From positions 1 through 40,342 of the forward strand of contig NZ_QETH01000039.1 in the NCBI RefSeq assembly GCF_003105115.1: a DNA stretch of 40,342 bases, written 5' to 3'. The notes under the pieces are model-generated. The model had not been told where the DNA came from, did not search any database, and saw only the letters and a list, made by a program, of their open reading frames with translations. Position numbers and translations under genes: made by a program. The stretch is from Flavobacterium sp. HTF. GTDB taxonomy: Bacteria > Bacteroidota > Bacteroidia > Flavobacteriales > Flavobacteriaceae. Position 1 is the first letter of the stretch; each line of letters starts with the position of its first letter. Below, one piece after another: positions 32,955 through 40,342 of this stretch.

Positions 32955-33431
32955 TCATTTTTTAATAGAATCCAATGTTTGTTGACTTATTTGCTTTCTT
33001 TCTACCATAAATTTAAACCAGTTTTCTAATTCCTGTTTATCCTTTTTTTCTATTTTACTGATATCTATCTGAGGGAAATTTGAATAATCTATATTATACT
33101 TATAACAAACAGCCTGAAAGTAGTCAAAATAAGCTCTTTCATAATTAAATTTCTCTGCCATAATTTTAGCATATACCATTACACTATCTGTACTTTCATC
33201 AAAACAACAATCTTTAAAACTATAAAAGAGTTCATCATAAGCATCAGTATCTCCATTCTTTTTTACCCGATTTATCAAAGTATCATAATTTGTTGTCATA
33301 GAACTTATCGTTCTAACCTCATCCTGATTAATTTCTTCTAAATTATTTTCTTTCTGAGTTTGCACCTGCTCCACCTTTTCTCTACATGAAAAAAGGCACA
33401 ATAAAAAAACTAATCCTAAAATCTTATTCAT
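32955..33431 (-). CDS. Lipoprotein of unknown function
   Basis: 158 residues from the second of two adjacent ATGs (33431; 33434 is the alternative). The lipobox VFLLCLFSC has Cys at about residue 16, followed by a charged flexible linker (EKVEQVQTQKENNLEE). The remaining helical domain contains a CC pair in SFKDCCFDES and YFDYFQAVCYKYNIDYSNFP, which I do not recognise. It is expected to be anchored in the envelope. It lies after nrdA behind a terminator, so it has its own promoter or relies on read-through. Confidence 0.65.
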   Translation of the reverse strand: MNKILGLVFLLCLFSCREKVEQVQTQKENNLEEINQDEVRTISSMTTNYDTLINRVKKNGDTDAYDELFYSFKDCCFDESTDSVMVYAKIMAEKFNYERAYFDYFQAVCYKYNIDYSNFPQIDISKIEKKDKQELENWFKFMVERKQISQQTLDSIKK

Positions 33432-33448
33432 CATACATTGTTTAAAAA

Positions 33449-33487
33449 CAAAAAAAAAGCAGCTATTATTATAATAACTGCTTTTAT
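33449..33487 (-). terminator. Terminator after nrdA
   Basis: The minus-strand stem AAGCAGTTATTA / TAATAGCTGCTT (one G-U) around a short loop is followed by nine Ts. Between it and nrdA (33490-33533) lies an ATCTAAAATCTAAAAT-type tract. Confidence 0.8.
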
Positions 33488-33533
33488 AAATATATCTAAA
33501 AATCTGAAATCTCAGATCTAAAATCTAAAATTA

Positions 33534-35927
33534 TTAAGACCCGCACATTTCACAATCCTCTGGATCTGCTGCTTGTGCTTTAAGCAGCATTGCTTTATAA
33601 TCCTCAACACTGATAGATTCTGTTTCAGCAACTAATGATGGAGCAGTTTCTTCTTTTTTATCGTTGTTTAGGGTGAATTTAATCGCATCTACCGCAGATT
33701 TCGTTCTTAGGTAATACATTCCTGTTTTTAAACCTGACTGCCAAGCATAGAAGTGCATTGAAGTAAGTTTAGAGAAATTAGCATCCTGCATAAACAAGTT
33801 CAGTGATTGAGACTGGTCAATAAAATAACCTCTCTGACGTGACATGTCTAAGATATCTTTCATAGACATTTCCCAAACTGTTTTATACAATTCTTTAATA
33901 TCGTCCGGAATTCCGTTTATGTTTTGAACAGATCCGTTATGACGCATAATTTCCTGTTTCAACGATTCGTTCCAGATACCTAGTTTTACTAAATCTTCCA
34001 GTAAATGTTTGTTTACCACGATGAATTCTCCGGAAAGTGTTCTTCTTGTATAGATGTTAGAAGTATAAGGCTCAAAAGCTTCATTGTTTCCTAAAATCTG
34101 AGAAGTCGATGCTGTTGGCATTGGTGCCACTAATAATGAGTTACGAACTCCGTGTTCCATAACCTCTTTACGTAATGAACCCCAGTTCCAGCGTCCTGAT
34201 AATTCTTCGTCTTTCATTCCCCACATATTGTATTGGAATTCTCCTTTTGACATTGGAGATCCTTCAAATGTAGAGTATGGCCCTTCTACTTTTGCCAGTT
34301 CCATAGAAGCGGTAACGGCAGCAAAGTATAAGGTTTCGAAAATCTCGTGGTTCAGCTGTTTTGCTTCGTCACTTGTAAATGGCATTCTTAACAGGATAAA
34401 AGCATCTGCCAAACCTTGCACTCCCAAACCAATTGGTCTGTGGCGAACGTTAGAATTTTCAGCTTCTTTTACCGGATAGTAATTTCTGTCAATTACTCTG
34501 TTAAGGTTATAAGTTACACGTTTTGTAACGTCAAATAATTTTTGGTGATCAAATTTTCCGTTCTCAACAAACATTGGTAATGAAATCGACGCCAGGTTAC
34601 AAACTGCAACTTCATCCGGAGAGGTGTACTCAATAATTTCAGTACATAAGTTTGATGAACGGATTGTTCCTAAATTCTTTTGATTTGATTTACGGTTTGC
34701 GGCATCTTTATACAACATGTACGGAAGTCCTGTTTCTACCTGAGATTCAAGGATTTTTTCCCAGATTTCTCTCGCTTTAACTGTTTTTCTTCCTTTTCCT
34801 TGCGCTTCGTATCCTAAATATAAAGCATCAAATTCTTCACTGTGAACATCAGATAAGCCCGGACATTCGTTAGGGCACATTAGTGTCCATGTTGAATCTT
34901 CCTGAACTCTCTTCATGAATAAATCCGGAATCCACATTCCAAGGAACAAGTCACGTGTTCTCATTTCTTCTTTACCGTGATTTTTTCTCAAATCAAGGAA
35001 ATCAAAAATATCAGCATGCCAAGGTTCGATGTACATCGCAAAACTTCCTTTACGTTTTCCTCCACCCTGATCCACATAACGCGCGGTCATGTCGTACACA
35101 CGAAGCATCGGAACAATTCCGTTTGAAGTTCCGTTAGTTCCGCTGATATAAGAACCTGTTGCTCTTACATTGTGAATTGCCAAACCGATTCCTCCCGCAG
35201 ATTGCGAAATTTTTGCTGTTTGTTTTAATGTATCATAAATACCATCAATACTATCATCTTTCATTGTTAATAAGAAACAAGATGACATCTGAGGTTTTGG
35301 TGTTCCGGAATTAAATAATGTTGGTGTAGCGTGTGTAAAGAATTTTTTAGACATCAACTCATACGTTTCAATCGCAGAAGCAATATCGTCTTTGTGAATT
35401 CCAACAGAAACACGCATCAGCATATGTTGTGGTCTCTCAACAATTTTCCCGTTTATTTTTAACAAATAAGAACGTTCAAGAGTTTTAAATCCAAAATAAT
35501 CGTAGTTAAAATCACGATTATAAATAATTGTTGAATCCAGAACCTGAGCATTATTTTTGATTACTTCGTAAACATCATCTGCCAGCAAAGGAGCTTCTTT
35601 TCCTGTTCTTGGATTCACATAATGATACATGTCTGACATCGTTTCTGAGAACGATTTTGTTGTATTAGAATGTAAGTTAGAAATGGCAATACGAGCAGCT
35701 AATTGAGCATAATCAGGATGTGCGATAGTCATAGAGGCAGCAGTTTCTGCGGCAAGATTATCCAATTCCGAAGTAGAAACACCATCATACAATCCTTCAA
35801 TAACACGCATGGCTACTTTTACAGGATCTACGAGTTCATTCAAACCGTAACACAATTTTTTGATTCTATCTGTAATCTTATCAAACATTACCGGCTCTTT
35901 TCGCCCATCTCTTTTTATTACATACAT
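33534..35927 (-). CDS. nrdA: Ribonucleoside-diphosphate reductase, alpha subunit (class Ia)
   Basis: 797 residues. An N-terminal ATP-cone (about 1-90, starting [17 protein letters not shown]) senses ATP/dATP. Catalytic residues are in place: Cys in PQMSSCFLL (near 211), Asn-Leu-Cys-Thr-Glu in SNLCTEI (near 425), and Cys in VAVCNLAS. The radical-transfer tyrosine pair is in GMYYLRTKS, and the C-terminal CxxC is in EMCGS (redox shuttle). It reduces NDPs to dNDPs with NrdB. It is the downstream partner of nrdB with a 262-nt spacer, long for an operon, containing palindromes. Confidence 0.97.
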   Translation of the reverse strand: MYVIKRDGRKEPVMFDKITDRIKKLCYGLNELVDPVKVAMRVIEGLYDGVSTSELDNLAAETAASMTIAHPDYAQLAARIAISNLHSNTTKSFSETMSDMYHYVNPRTGKEAPLLADDVYEVIKNNAQVLDSTIIYNRDFNYDYFGFKTLERSYLLKINGKIVERPQHMLMRVSVGIHKDDIASAIETYELMSKKFFTHATPTLFNSGTPKPQMSSCFLLTMKDDSIDGIYDTLKQTAKISQSAGGIGLAIHNVRATGSYISGTNGTSNGIVPMLRVYDMTARYVDQGGGKRKGSFAMYIEPWHADIFDFLDLRKNHGKEEMRTRDLFLGMWIPDLFMKRVQEDSTWTLMCPNECPGLSDVHSEEFDALYLGYEAQGKGRKTVKAREIWEKILESQVETGLPYMLYKDAANRKSNQKNLGTIRSSNLCTEIIEYTSPDEVAVCNLASISLPMFVENGKFDHQKLFDVTKRVTYNLNRVIDRNYYPVKEAENSNVRHRPIGLGVQGLADAFILLRMPFTSDEAKQLNHEIFETLYFAAVTASMELAKVEGPYSTFEGSPMSKGEFQYNMWGMKDEELSGRWNWGSLRKEVMEHGVRNSLLVAPMPTASTSQILGNNEAFEPYTSNIYTRRTLSGEFIVVNKHLLEDLVKLGIWNESLKQEIMRHNGSVQNINGIPDDIKELYKTVWEMSMKDILDMSRQRGYFIDQSQSLNLFMQDANFSKLTSMHFYAWQSGLKTGMYYLRTKSAVDAIKFTLNNDKKEETAPSLVAETESISVEDYKAMLLKAQAADPEDCEMCGS

Positions 35928-36017
35928 AAGCTTACTTTTTTATTGTTATTGAAAAAATGAAAGACACTGGAATAACGAATTCCAATACTTAAACATTGTG
36001 TGTTTTTTTATTATTTT

Positions 36018-36072
36018 TTGAGAATTGCAGGATTCTCAATAGTTACCCAGTTCCAATTTGAAAAACAAATTG
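36018..36072. repeat. Palindromes in the nrdB-nrdA spacer
   Basis: TTGAGAAT-TGCAGG-ATTCTCAA (36018-36039) is a perfect 8-bp inverted repeat. CAATTTG and CAAATTG follow at about 36054-36072. A third, TGGAAT/ATTCCA, lies near 35968-35983. None has a strong U-tract. They could be mRNA-processing hairpins or operators. Confidence 0.4.
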
Positions 36073-36189
36073 AAAGTGAATTAAAATAATCGAATCTGCG
36101 ATTTGGGAAAGAGATTCAATCTTATAAATTTTGATATTTTTTTATTTTTTTAGTGTTTTGGGGCAATCACTAAATTTATTCTTACCGTG

Positions 36190-37179
36190 CTAAAAATCTG
36201 CATCAAAGCTAATTTTCTGAGAATCGCTATCTCCGCCCGAACCACTGTTCATAACTCCGGCTTTTTGATATTCTGAAACTCTTTTTTCAAAGAAATTGGT
36301 TTTACCTTGTAAAGATATCATATCCATGAAGTCAAATGGGTTTGCAGATCCGTAAACACGCTCGCAACCTAACTCTACAAGCAACCTGTCAGCAACAAAT
36401 TCCAAATACTGCGTCATTAAAGTCGCGTTCATACCTATTAAACTTACCGGAAGAGATTCTGTAACAAATTCTCTTTCGATATCTAAGGCATCAACAATGA
36501 TTTCTTTAATTCTGTCTTTTGGCACTTTATTTACTAAATGGTGATTATGCAAATGAACTGCAAAATCACAGTGCACACCTTCGTCACGGGAAATTAATTC
36601 GTTTGAAAATGTCAGACCTGGCATAAGACCACGTTTTTTCAACCAGAAAATAGAACAAAAAGCACCTGAGAAAAATATCCCTTCAACCGCAGCAAAAGCA
36701 ATTAATCTTTCAGCAAACGAATCTGACTCAATCCATTTTAATGCCCATTGCGCTTTTTTACCAATTGCAGGAAAAACTTCCAAAGCATTAAACAACTGAT
36801 CTTTTTCTGCTTCATCTTTTACATAAGTATCAATAAGAAGAGAATAAGTTTCACTGTGGATGTTTTCCATCATAATCTGAAAACCGTAGAAAAATTTCGC
36901 TTCAGCATATTGTACTTCATTTACAAAGTTCTCAGCAAGGTTTTCATTTACAATTCCGTCAGAAGCAGCAAAAAATGCCAGGATGTGTTTTACAAAATAA
37001 CGTTCATCATCTGAAAGCTTATTATTCCAGTCATTTAAATCCTGGTGTAAGTCGATTTCTTCTGCAGTCCAAAAGCTCGCTTCCATCTTCTTATACCAAT
37101 CCCAAATATCGTGGTGTTTGATAGGAAAAATGACGAAACGATTCTTATTTTCTTGTAAAATTGGCTCAACTTGTGACAT
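36190..37179 (-). CDS. nrdB: Ribonucleoside-diphosphate reductase, beta subunit
   Basis: 329 residues from the ATG at 37179 (MSQVEPIL), chosen because an A-rich tract precedes it. An ATG at 37218 would add 13 residues and cannot be excluded. It is a ferritin-like diiron protein. Ligand segments are seen in the helices around [19 protein letters not shown], and ENIHSETY has the E-x2-H-x3-Y spacing of the iron ligands and radical tyrosine. [14 protein letters not shown] follows. It generates the tyrosyl radical for NrdA. It lacks an ATP-cone; that domain is on NrdA. Confidence 0.95.
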   Translation of the reverse strand: MSQVEPILQENKNRFVIFPIKHHDIWDWYKKMEASFWTAEEIDLHQDLNDWNNKLSDDERYFVKHILAFFAASDGIVNENLAENFVNEVQYAEAKFFYGFQIMMENIHSETYSLLIDTYVKDEAEKDQLFNALEVFPAIGKKAQWALKWIESDSFAERLIAFAAVEGIFFSGAFCSIFWLKKRGLMPGLTFSNELISRDEGVHCDFAVHLHNHHLVNKVPKDRIKEIIVDALDIEREFVTESLPVSLIGMNATLMTQYLEFVADRLLVELGCERVYGSANPFDFMDMISLQGKTNFFEKRVSEYQKAGVMNSGSGGDSDSQKISFDADF

Positions 37180-37262
37180 GGCTTTTATGTTTAATTTTTG
37201 TATTGAATTTTTGCTCATTCAGTAGACTACAAAGATTGTCATTTGTCGTCAGAAATAAAAGC

Positions 37263-37357
37263 CAAACTTATTCACAATCGGACGTAGTTTTTAACAACGG
37301 GCAAAAAGTGAGATATTTTTCAGACAATTATTAAATATCTGAAAATGAGATATTTAA
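37263..37357 (-). promoter_or_regulatory. nrdB upstream region: -7 box and symmetric repeats
   Basis: TAAGTTTG (37263-37270, minus) is an exact TAnnTTTG but lacks a well-spaced -33 box. Upstream is the inverted repeat TTAAATATC-9 nt-GATATTTAA (37331-37339 with 37349-37357) and a direct repeat TGAGATATTT at 37309-37318 and 37346-37355 (37 nt apart). The layout suggests regulator binding, but I cannot match it to an NrdR box with confidence. The rest of the 37219-37515 gap is AT-rich and featureless. Confidence 0.45.
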
Positions 37358-37515
37358 CAACATCAATTATACCCTGAAGGCCTGTAAAATATAGACTTTT
37401 TAGAATAAAAAGCAAGAAATTTTAAATTGTTTTAAAAAGTTTTTTTTGAGTTAAAACTTTATTTTTTTGAGTTAAAAAATTACGGTCAGAATGACCATAT
37501 TACGAGTTACGATTT

Positions 37516-38085
37516 TTAGGAATTTTTTAGTTCATTTGCGACTTTTTCAAGCTCAATATACCAGTCTTCTCCAAAACGTCGAATTAAGGCTTCTTTGACA
37601 AACTTATACACAGGAACTTCCAGTTCTTTTCCTAAAGAACAGGCATCATCACAAATATCCCATTTATCATAATTAACTGCAGCGAACTCCGTAAAGTCTT
37701 TTACACGGATTGGATACAAATGACAGGAAACCGGTTTTTTCCAGTCTACGATTCCCTGGTTATAGGCCTGCTCGATTCCGCAAAGGGCAGTTTTTCCGTC
37801 AAAAATAACGTAAGCACAATCTTTCTCATCAATTAGTGGCGTTTCAAGATCACCATCAGTTCCTTTTACCCAGGTTCCCTGCGCTTCGATAGCAGCAATT
37901 CCTTCTTTACGTAAAAAAGGCTTTACTTTTGGATAAATCTCTTCCATGATTTTGGTCTCTGCTTCACTTAAAGGCGCACCTGCATCACCGTCAACACAGC
38001 AGGCTCCTTTACAAGCTGATAAGTTGCACACAAATTCTTTCTCAAGAATATCCTCCGAAATAATGGTTTTACCTAATTGAAACAT
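37516..38085 (-). CDS. DUF3109-family Cys-rich protein
   Basis: 189 residues, cytoplasmic. Cysteines fall in conserved groups: [11 protein letters not shown] (about 21-31), CAYVIF and ALCGIEQAY (about 90-105), [10 protein letters not shown] (about 120) and DICDDAC (about 143-149). This pattern suits an Fe-S or zinc cluster and matches DUF3109 (YkgJ-related CxxCxxxxC proteins). Function is unknown. It is often found as a single gene. A -7 box lies 31 nt upstream of the ATG. Confidence 0.85.
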   Translation of the reverse strand: MFQLGKTIISEDILEKEFVCNLSACKGACCVDGDAGAPLSEAETKIMEEIYPKVKPFLRKEGIAAIEAQGTWVKGTDGDLETPLIDEKDCAYVIFDGKTALCGIEQAYNQGIVDWKKPVSCHLYPIRVKDFTEFAAVNYDKWDICDDACSLGKELEVPVYKFVKEALIRRFGEDWYIELEKVANELKNS

Positions 38086-38115
38086 GACCTAAAAAATACT
38101 AAATTTATTAAAGTG

Positions 38116-38123
38116 CAAAGATA
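38116..38123 (-). promoter_or_regulatory. Bacteroidota -7 element ahead of the DUF3109 gene
   Basis: TATCTTTG on the minus strand matches TAnnTTTG exactly, followed by GCAC. The -33 box is unclear. Confidence 0.55.
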
Positions 38124-38306
38124 GTCAAACTATATACATATATAAGAGATAAAATTCGATGCAAAAAATAGGCCTGATTACAATAGAAATTAACAACGAA
38201 ACTTACTAATTGTTACAAAAATCATTTTTTTAGCCAAGTTTACATGTTTTTATAACAAAAATAACGGTTTGAATTTTATATCTAAAAAAGGCCTGACTTT
38301 ATTATT

Positions 38307-38314
38307 TACCTTTG
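38307..38314 (+). promoter_or_regulatory. Bacteroidota -7 element ahead of marC
   Basis: TACCTTTG matches TAnnTTTG exactly, with GCAC following as at 38116; 30 nt before the ATG at 38344. Confidence 0.6.
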
Positions 38315-38343
38315 CACATCTTTTAAACCTAAATAAAAAAAAC

Positions 38344-38922
38344 ATGTTAGAAATTGATTTTAAGGAAATTATCACTGTCGGAATGGTTCTTTTTGCAGTA
38401 ATTGATATCGTAGGATCAATTCCGATTATCGTAAACCTGAGAGCAAAAGTCGGCCACATCGAATCTGAAAAAGCTTCTATCGTTGCCGGAATGATTATGA
38501 TCGTTTTTCTTTTTGTCGGGGAAGGTCTTCTAAACCTTATCGGTATAGATGTACACTCATTTGCAGTTGCCGGATCTTTTGTTTTATTTTTTCTTGCTTT
38601 AGAAATGATTTTAGGGATTAGAATCTATCGTGATGAAGAGCCCGGATCTGCTTCAATCGTTCCTCTGGCTTTCCCTCTGATTGCAGGGGCAGGAACAATG
38701 ACAACTTTACTTTCATTACGATCCCAATTCCACACTATCAATATTATTATTGCTATTTTACTGAACATTATACTGGTGTATGTGGTTTTAAAATCATCTA
38801 AAAAAATCGAAACTTTATTAGGAGAAAACGGACTCGGTGTAGTTCGCAAGACATTTGGAGTGATACTTTTAGCAATTGCTGTTAAATTATTCGCTGCTAA
38901 TGTTAAAGGTTTGTTCGTCTAA
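38344..38922 (+). CDS. MarC-family integral membrane protein
   Basis: 192 residues from the ATG at 38344. An upstream TTG at 38269 would overrun the promoter. There are about six transmembrane helices, with conserved segments FAVIDIVGSIPIIVNL (first helix), FLALEMILGIRIYRD and VPLAFPLIAGAGTMTTLLSL. MarC proteins resemble small transporters. The old link to multiple antibiotic resistance is not supported for the family as a whole, so the function is open. It is a single gene on the plus strand, divergent from DUF3109 across 258 nt. Confidence 0.9.
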   Translation: MLEIDFKEIITVGMVLFAVIDIVGSIPIIVNLRAKVGHIESEKASIVAGMIMIVFLFVGEGLLNLIGIDVHSFAVAGSFVLFFLALEMILGIRIYRDEEPGSASIVPLAFPLIAGAGTMTTLLSLRSQFHTINIIIAILLNIILVYVVLKSSKKIETLLGENGLGVVRKTFGVILLAIAVKLFAANVKGLFV

Positions 38923-39025
38923 CATTTAATTTTATAAATTTACCCCCATTAAAATTTCTAAATACAACTTTAGGTTTACGGCCACGGGTTTTACTTTATT
39001 ATTTTAGACAAACAAAAACAATCTT

Positions 39026-39226
39026 ATGAAAATTTTCACTTCAATCTTAGTGCTTTTAGCATTAGCTTTAATTGTTTTTAATATTACGTTGCTCGACTTT
39101 AAAAATCCTTTTCAGGGAGACAGTGCGGTAGCTTTTATTGGAATTGCAGCTTCGTTTTGTGCTGTTTTGATTCTTTTGATATTTAGAATTTCAAAAAAAA
39201 TCGAAGAAAAAACGAACGGAAGATAA
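39026..39226 (+). CDS. Small two-helix membrane protein, unknown
   Basis: 66 residues with two hydrophobic segments (about 4-22 and 35-53) and a basic tail (RISKKIEEKTNGR). It resembles LapA-like small envelope proteins in layout only. Its TAA is followed after one base by the ATG of the flavoprotein gene, so they are surely cotranscribed and perhaps translationally coupled. Confidence 0.7.
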   Translation: MKIFTSILVLLALALIVFNITLLDFKNPFQGDSAVAFIGIAASFCAVLILLIFRISKKIEEKTNGR

Positions 39227-39227
39227 T

Positions 39228-39833
39228 ATGTTTGATACTTTAATTATTGGTGGAGGTGTTTCAGGCATATCTTGTGCTCTCGTTTTAGGTTCCGCTAAAA
39301 ACAAAGCTTTTGTAACCGATAAAAAAATCGGAATTTTTACCCATCAAAAGAATTCTTCTTTACAAGAAGCAATTTTCTACAATGCTTATGGTATAACACC
39401 AGGAAAATTAGGTTCAGAATTGCTTTCCGAAAGTACTCAGGATTTAGCCCAAACCTACCCTCACATTACCCAGATTCCGAATGAAAAAGTAATCAGAGTC
39501 GAAGGAACTTTTCCTGACTTTACCGTTACTACAAACAAAAACTCCTATAAGACTAAAAGTATCGTAATCGGAATTGGTTCTGCAAATACTTTTGATATTG
39601 AAGGCTTAATGCAATACATTGAGCCACACAAAAAGGCACTTCCTGAAAAACAGCGTATTCAGCTTAAAAACGACGATCATAAAGTAGCGGATGGTATTTA
39701 TGTAATCGGAACTCTGGCAGGCTGGAGAAGCCAGTTGGCAATTGCTGCCGGAAGTGGCGCTGCTGTAGCCACAGACATTCTTACTTTATGGAATAATGGT
39801 GTACAAACTCATGCACACGACAGTATTCGATAG
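39228..39833 (+). CDS. Small FAD/NAD(P)-binding oxidoreductase-like protein
   Basis: 201 residues. The dinucleotide motif GGGVSGISCALVLG lies at 7-20, and a second FAD contact in DGIYVIGTLAGWRSQLAIAAGSGAAVA (about 161-187) is like the thioredoxin-reductase fold. It is much shorter than TrxR (about 310) and has no CxxC, so only an FAD domain with a shortened insert is present. Electron donor and substrate are unknown. It is coupled to the small membrane protein upstream. Its TAG lies one base from the stop of the convergent gene. Confidence 0.78.
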   Translation: MFDTLIIGGGVSGISCALVLGSAKNKAFVTDKKIGIFTHQKNSSLQEAIFYNAYGITPGKLGSELLSESTQDLAQTYPHITQIPNEKVIRVEGTFPDFTVTTNKNSYKTKSIVIGIGSANTFDIEGLMQYIEPHKKALPEKQRIQLKNDDHKVADGIYVIGTLAGWRSQLAIAAGSGAAVATDILTLWNNGVQTHAHDSIR

Positions 39834-39834
39834 T

Positions 39835-40149
39835 TTAAGAGTAAAAAAACAGCACTGTACCGAAAACAGCTACACCGATTACTCTCAAAAACCCTACAAT
39901 AGCAAGGCGTTTTAAAGAAACAATATTTACTTTTTTCAGAACAATTTTTTCATAAAGAAAATTAACGAGAAGCAGAATAATTATTCCGATTAACCCAATA
40001 ACAGAAGCTCCGGCTGCACGTGTAATAAATGAATAAGGAAGTTCAGCGATTAATTTCATTTTTCCTTCATAGCTTCCAATCCAAAAAATACTGAAAAAGG
40101 CAGTTATTGCAATTATTACAGCGATAAGCAATCCATTAATTATTCTCAA
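39835..40149 (-). CDS. Small three-helix membrane protein, unknown
   Basis: 104 residues from a TTG at 40149. No ATG precedes the first hydrophobic helix, and an upstream in-frame stop excludes a longer form. Hydrophobic helices lie at about 5-25, 45-65 and 83-102. No family is recognised. It ends one base from the plus-strand flavoprotein gene with no terminator between them. Confidence 0.6.
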   Translation of the reverse strand: MRIINGLLIAVIIAITAFFSIFWIGSYEGKMKLIAELPYSFITRAAGASVIGLIGIIILLLVNFLYEKIVLKKVNIVSLKRLAIVGFLRVIGVAVFGTVLFFYS

Positions 40150-40186
40150 AACGTTATTGTATTTAAATTATAAAACGAAATTAAAT

Positions 40187-40224
40187 AAAAAATTCCCGCA
40201 ATAAAAACTGCGGGAATTTTTTAT
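40187..40224 (-). terminator. Terminator after the gene cut by the window edge
   Basis: The 10-bp perfect stem AATTCCCGCA / TGCGGGAATT (40191-40200, 40209-40218) is flanked by A- and T-runs, usable on both strands. Confidence 0.88.
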
Positions 40225-40238
40225 TTAATCTTATTGTT

Positions 40239-40342
40239 TTATTTTACTGAAACAATCTCTTTTACTTTAATATGCTTTTCGGTATCTGTTTTCCAGAATT
40301 CTCCTTTTACAGTAACCTCGTCGCCTTGTTTTATTACTTTAT
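40239..40342 (-). CDS. 3' end of an OB-fold-like gene (partial)
   Basis: The minus strand is open from the window edge to a TAA at 40239-40241. The last 33-34 residues include KQGDEVTVKGEFWKTDTEKH and end KVKEIVSVK. The KxGDxVTVxG pattern followed by short strands resembles the end of an OB-fold or bacterial OB (BOF/YgiW-like) protein. Too little is present to be sure, and the 5' part lies outside the window. Confidence 0.5.
   Translation of the reverse strand, partial: KVIKQGDEVTVKGEFWKTDTEKHIKVKEIVSVK

Overview
The window reads as a chromosomal segment of a Flavobacterium-like member of the Bacteroidota. The base composition is AT-rich. Shine-Dalgarno sites are largely absent, and A-rich stretches precede the start codons. 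Several genes carry the phylum's TAnnTTTG -7 promoter element. Family content also fits: DUF3857/transglutaminase tandems, a VIT/carboxypeptidase-regulatory/DUF2135 protein, DUF3109, DUF6157, and a DAHP synthase fused to type II chorismate mutase. I see no rRNA, tRNA, CRISPR array, transposase or phage gene. Species assignment is inference. Layout: (1) 0.1-3.1 kb: a HerA/YjgR-type ATPase faces kynurenine 3-monooxygenase (kmo) across a large inverted repeat. (2) 3.3-7.4 kb: a run of small plus-strand genes (GNAT acetyltransferase, NTF2-like secreted protein, serine hydrolase with TPR tail, DUF6157, unknown secreted protein), most followed by its own strong terminator. (3) 7.5-14 kb: penicillin-acylase-family Ntn hydrolase, a membrane-anchored AsmA-like protein, an unrecognised Cys-containing 601-residue protein, and a glycine-zipper lipoprotein. 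(4) 14-24.4 kb, all minus strand: kynureninase, queA, aroA, a MazG-like pyrophosphohydrolase, two DUF3857/transglutaminase-like proteins with gene debris, dtd and rsgA. (5) 24.6-28 kb: a 1149-residue secreted VIT/vWA/DUF2135 protein with SusC-like motifs. (6) 28.2-32.7 kb: a phenylalanine/tyrosine biosynthesis cluster in the order pheA, aminotransferase, tyrA, DAHP synthase/chorismate mutase. (7) 33-37.2 kb: a lipoprotein and ribonucleotide reductase nrdB-nrdA. (8) 37.5-40.3 kb: DUF3109, MarC, two small membrane proteins, a small flavoprotein, and the 3' end of an OB-fold-like gene cut by the window edge. The standout is at 32.52-32.72 kb. Ahead of pheA there is a promoter, a 26-codon leader ORF with seven Phe and two Tyr codons clustered at codons 6-8 and 12-16, and mutually exclusive RNA hairpins: a terminator, and an antiterminator whose upstream arm lies inside the leader ORF. 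This is the architecture of a classical ribosome-mediated Phe attenuator, here in a phylum that mostly lacks Shine-Dalgarno-led translation. Other notable points are an in-frame TAA that cuts the conserved C-terminus off one DUF3857 protein (the 54 lost codons remain open downstream), a start-less 75-codon fragment that aligns without gaps to the end of its neighbour, a transglutaminase-like protein lacking its catalytic Cys and His, and several families of intergenic palindromic repeats, two of them inside the Phe/Tyr operon. Functionally the window is rich in aromatic amino-acid metabolism: shikimate entry (DAHP synthase), aroA, chorismate to Phe/Tyr, and two kynurenine-branch enzymes.
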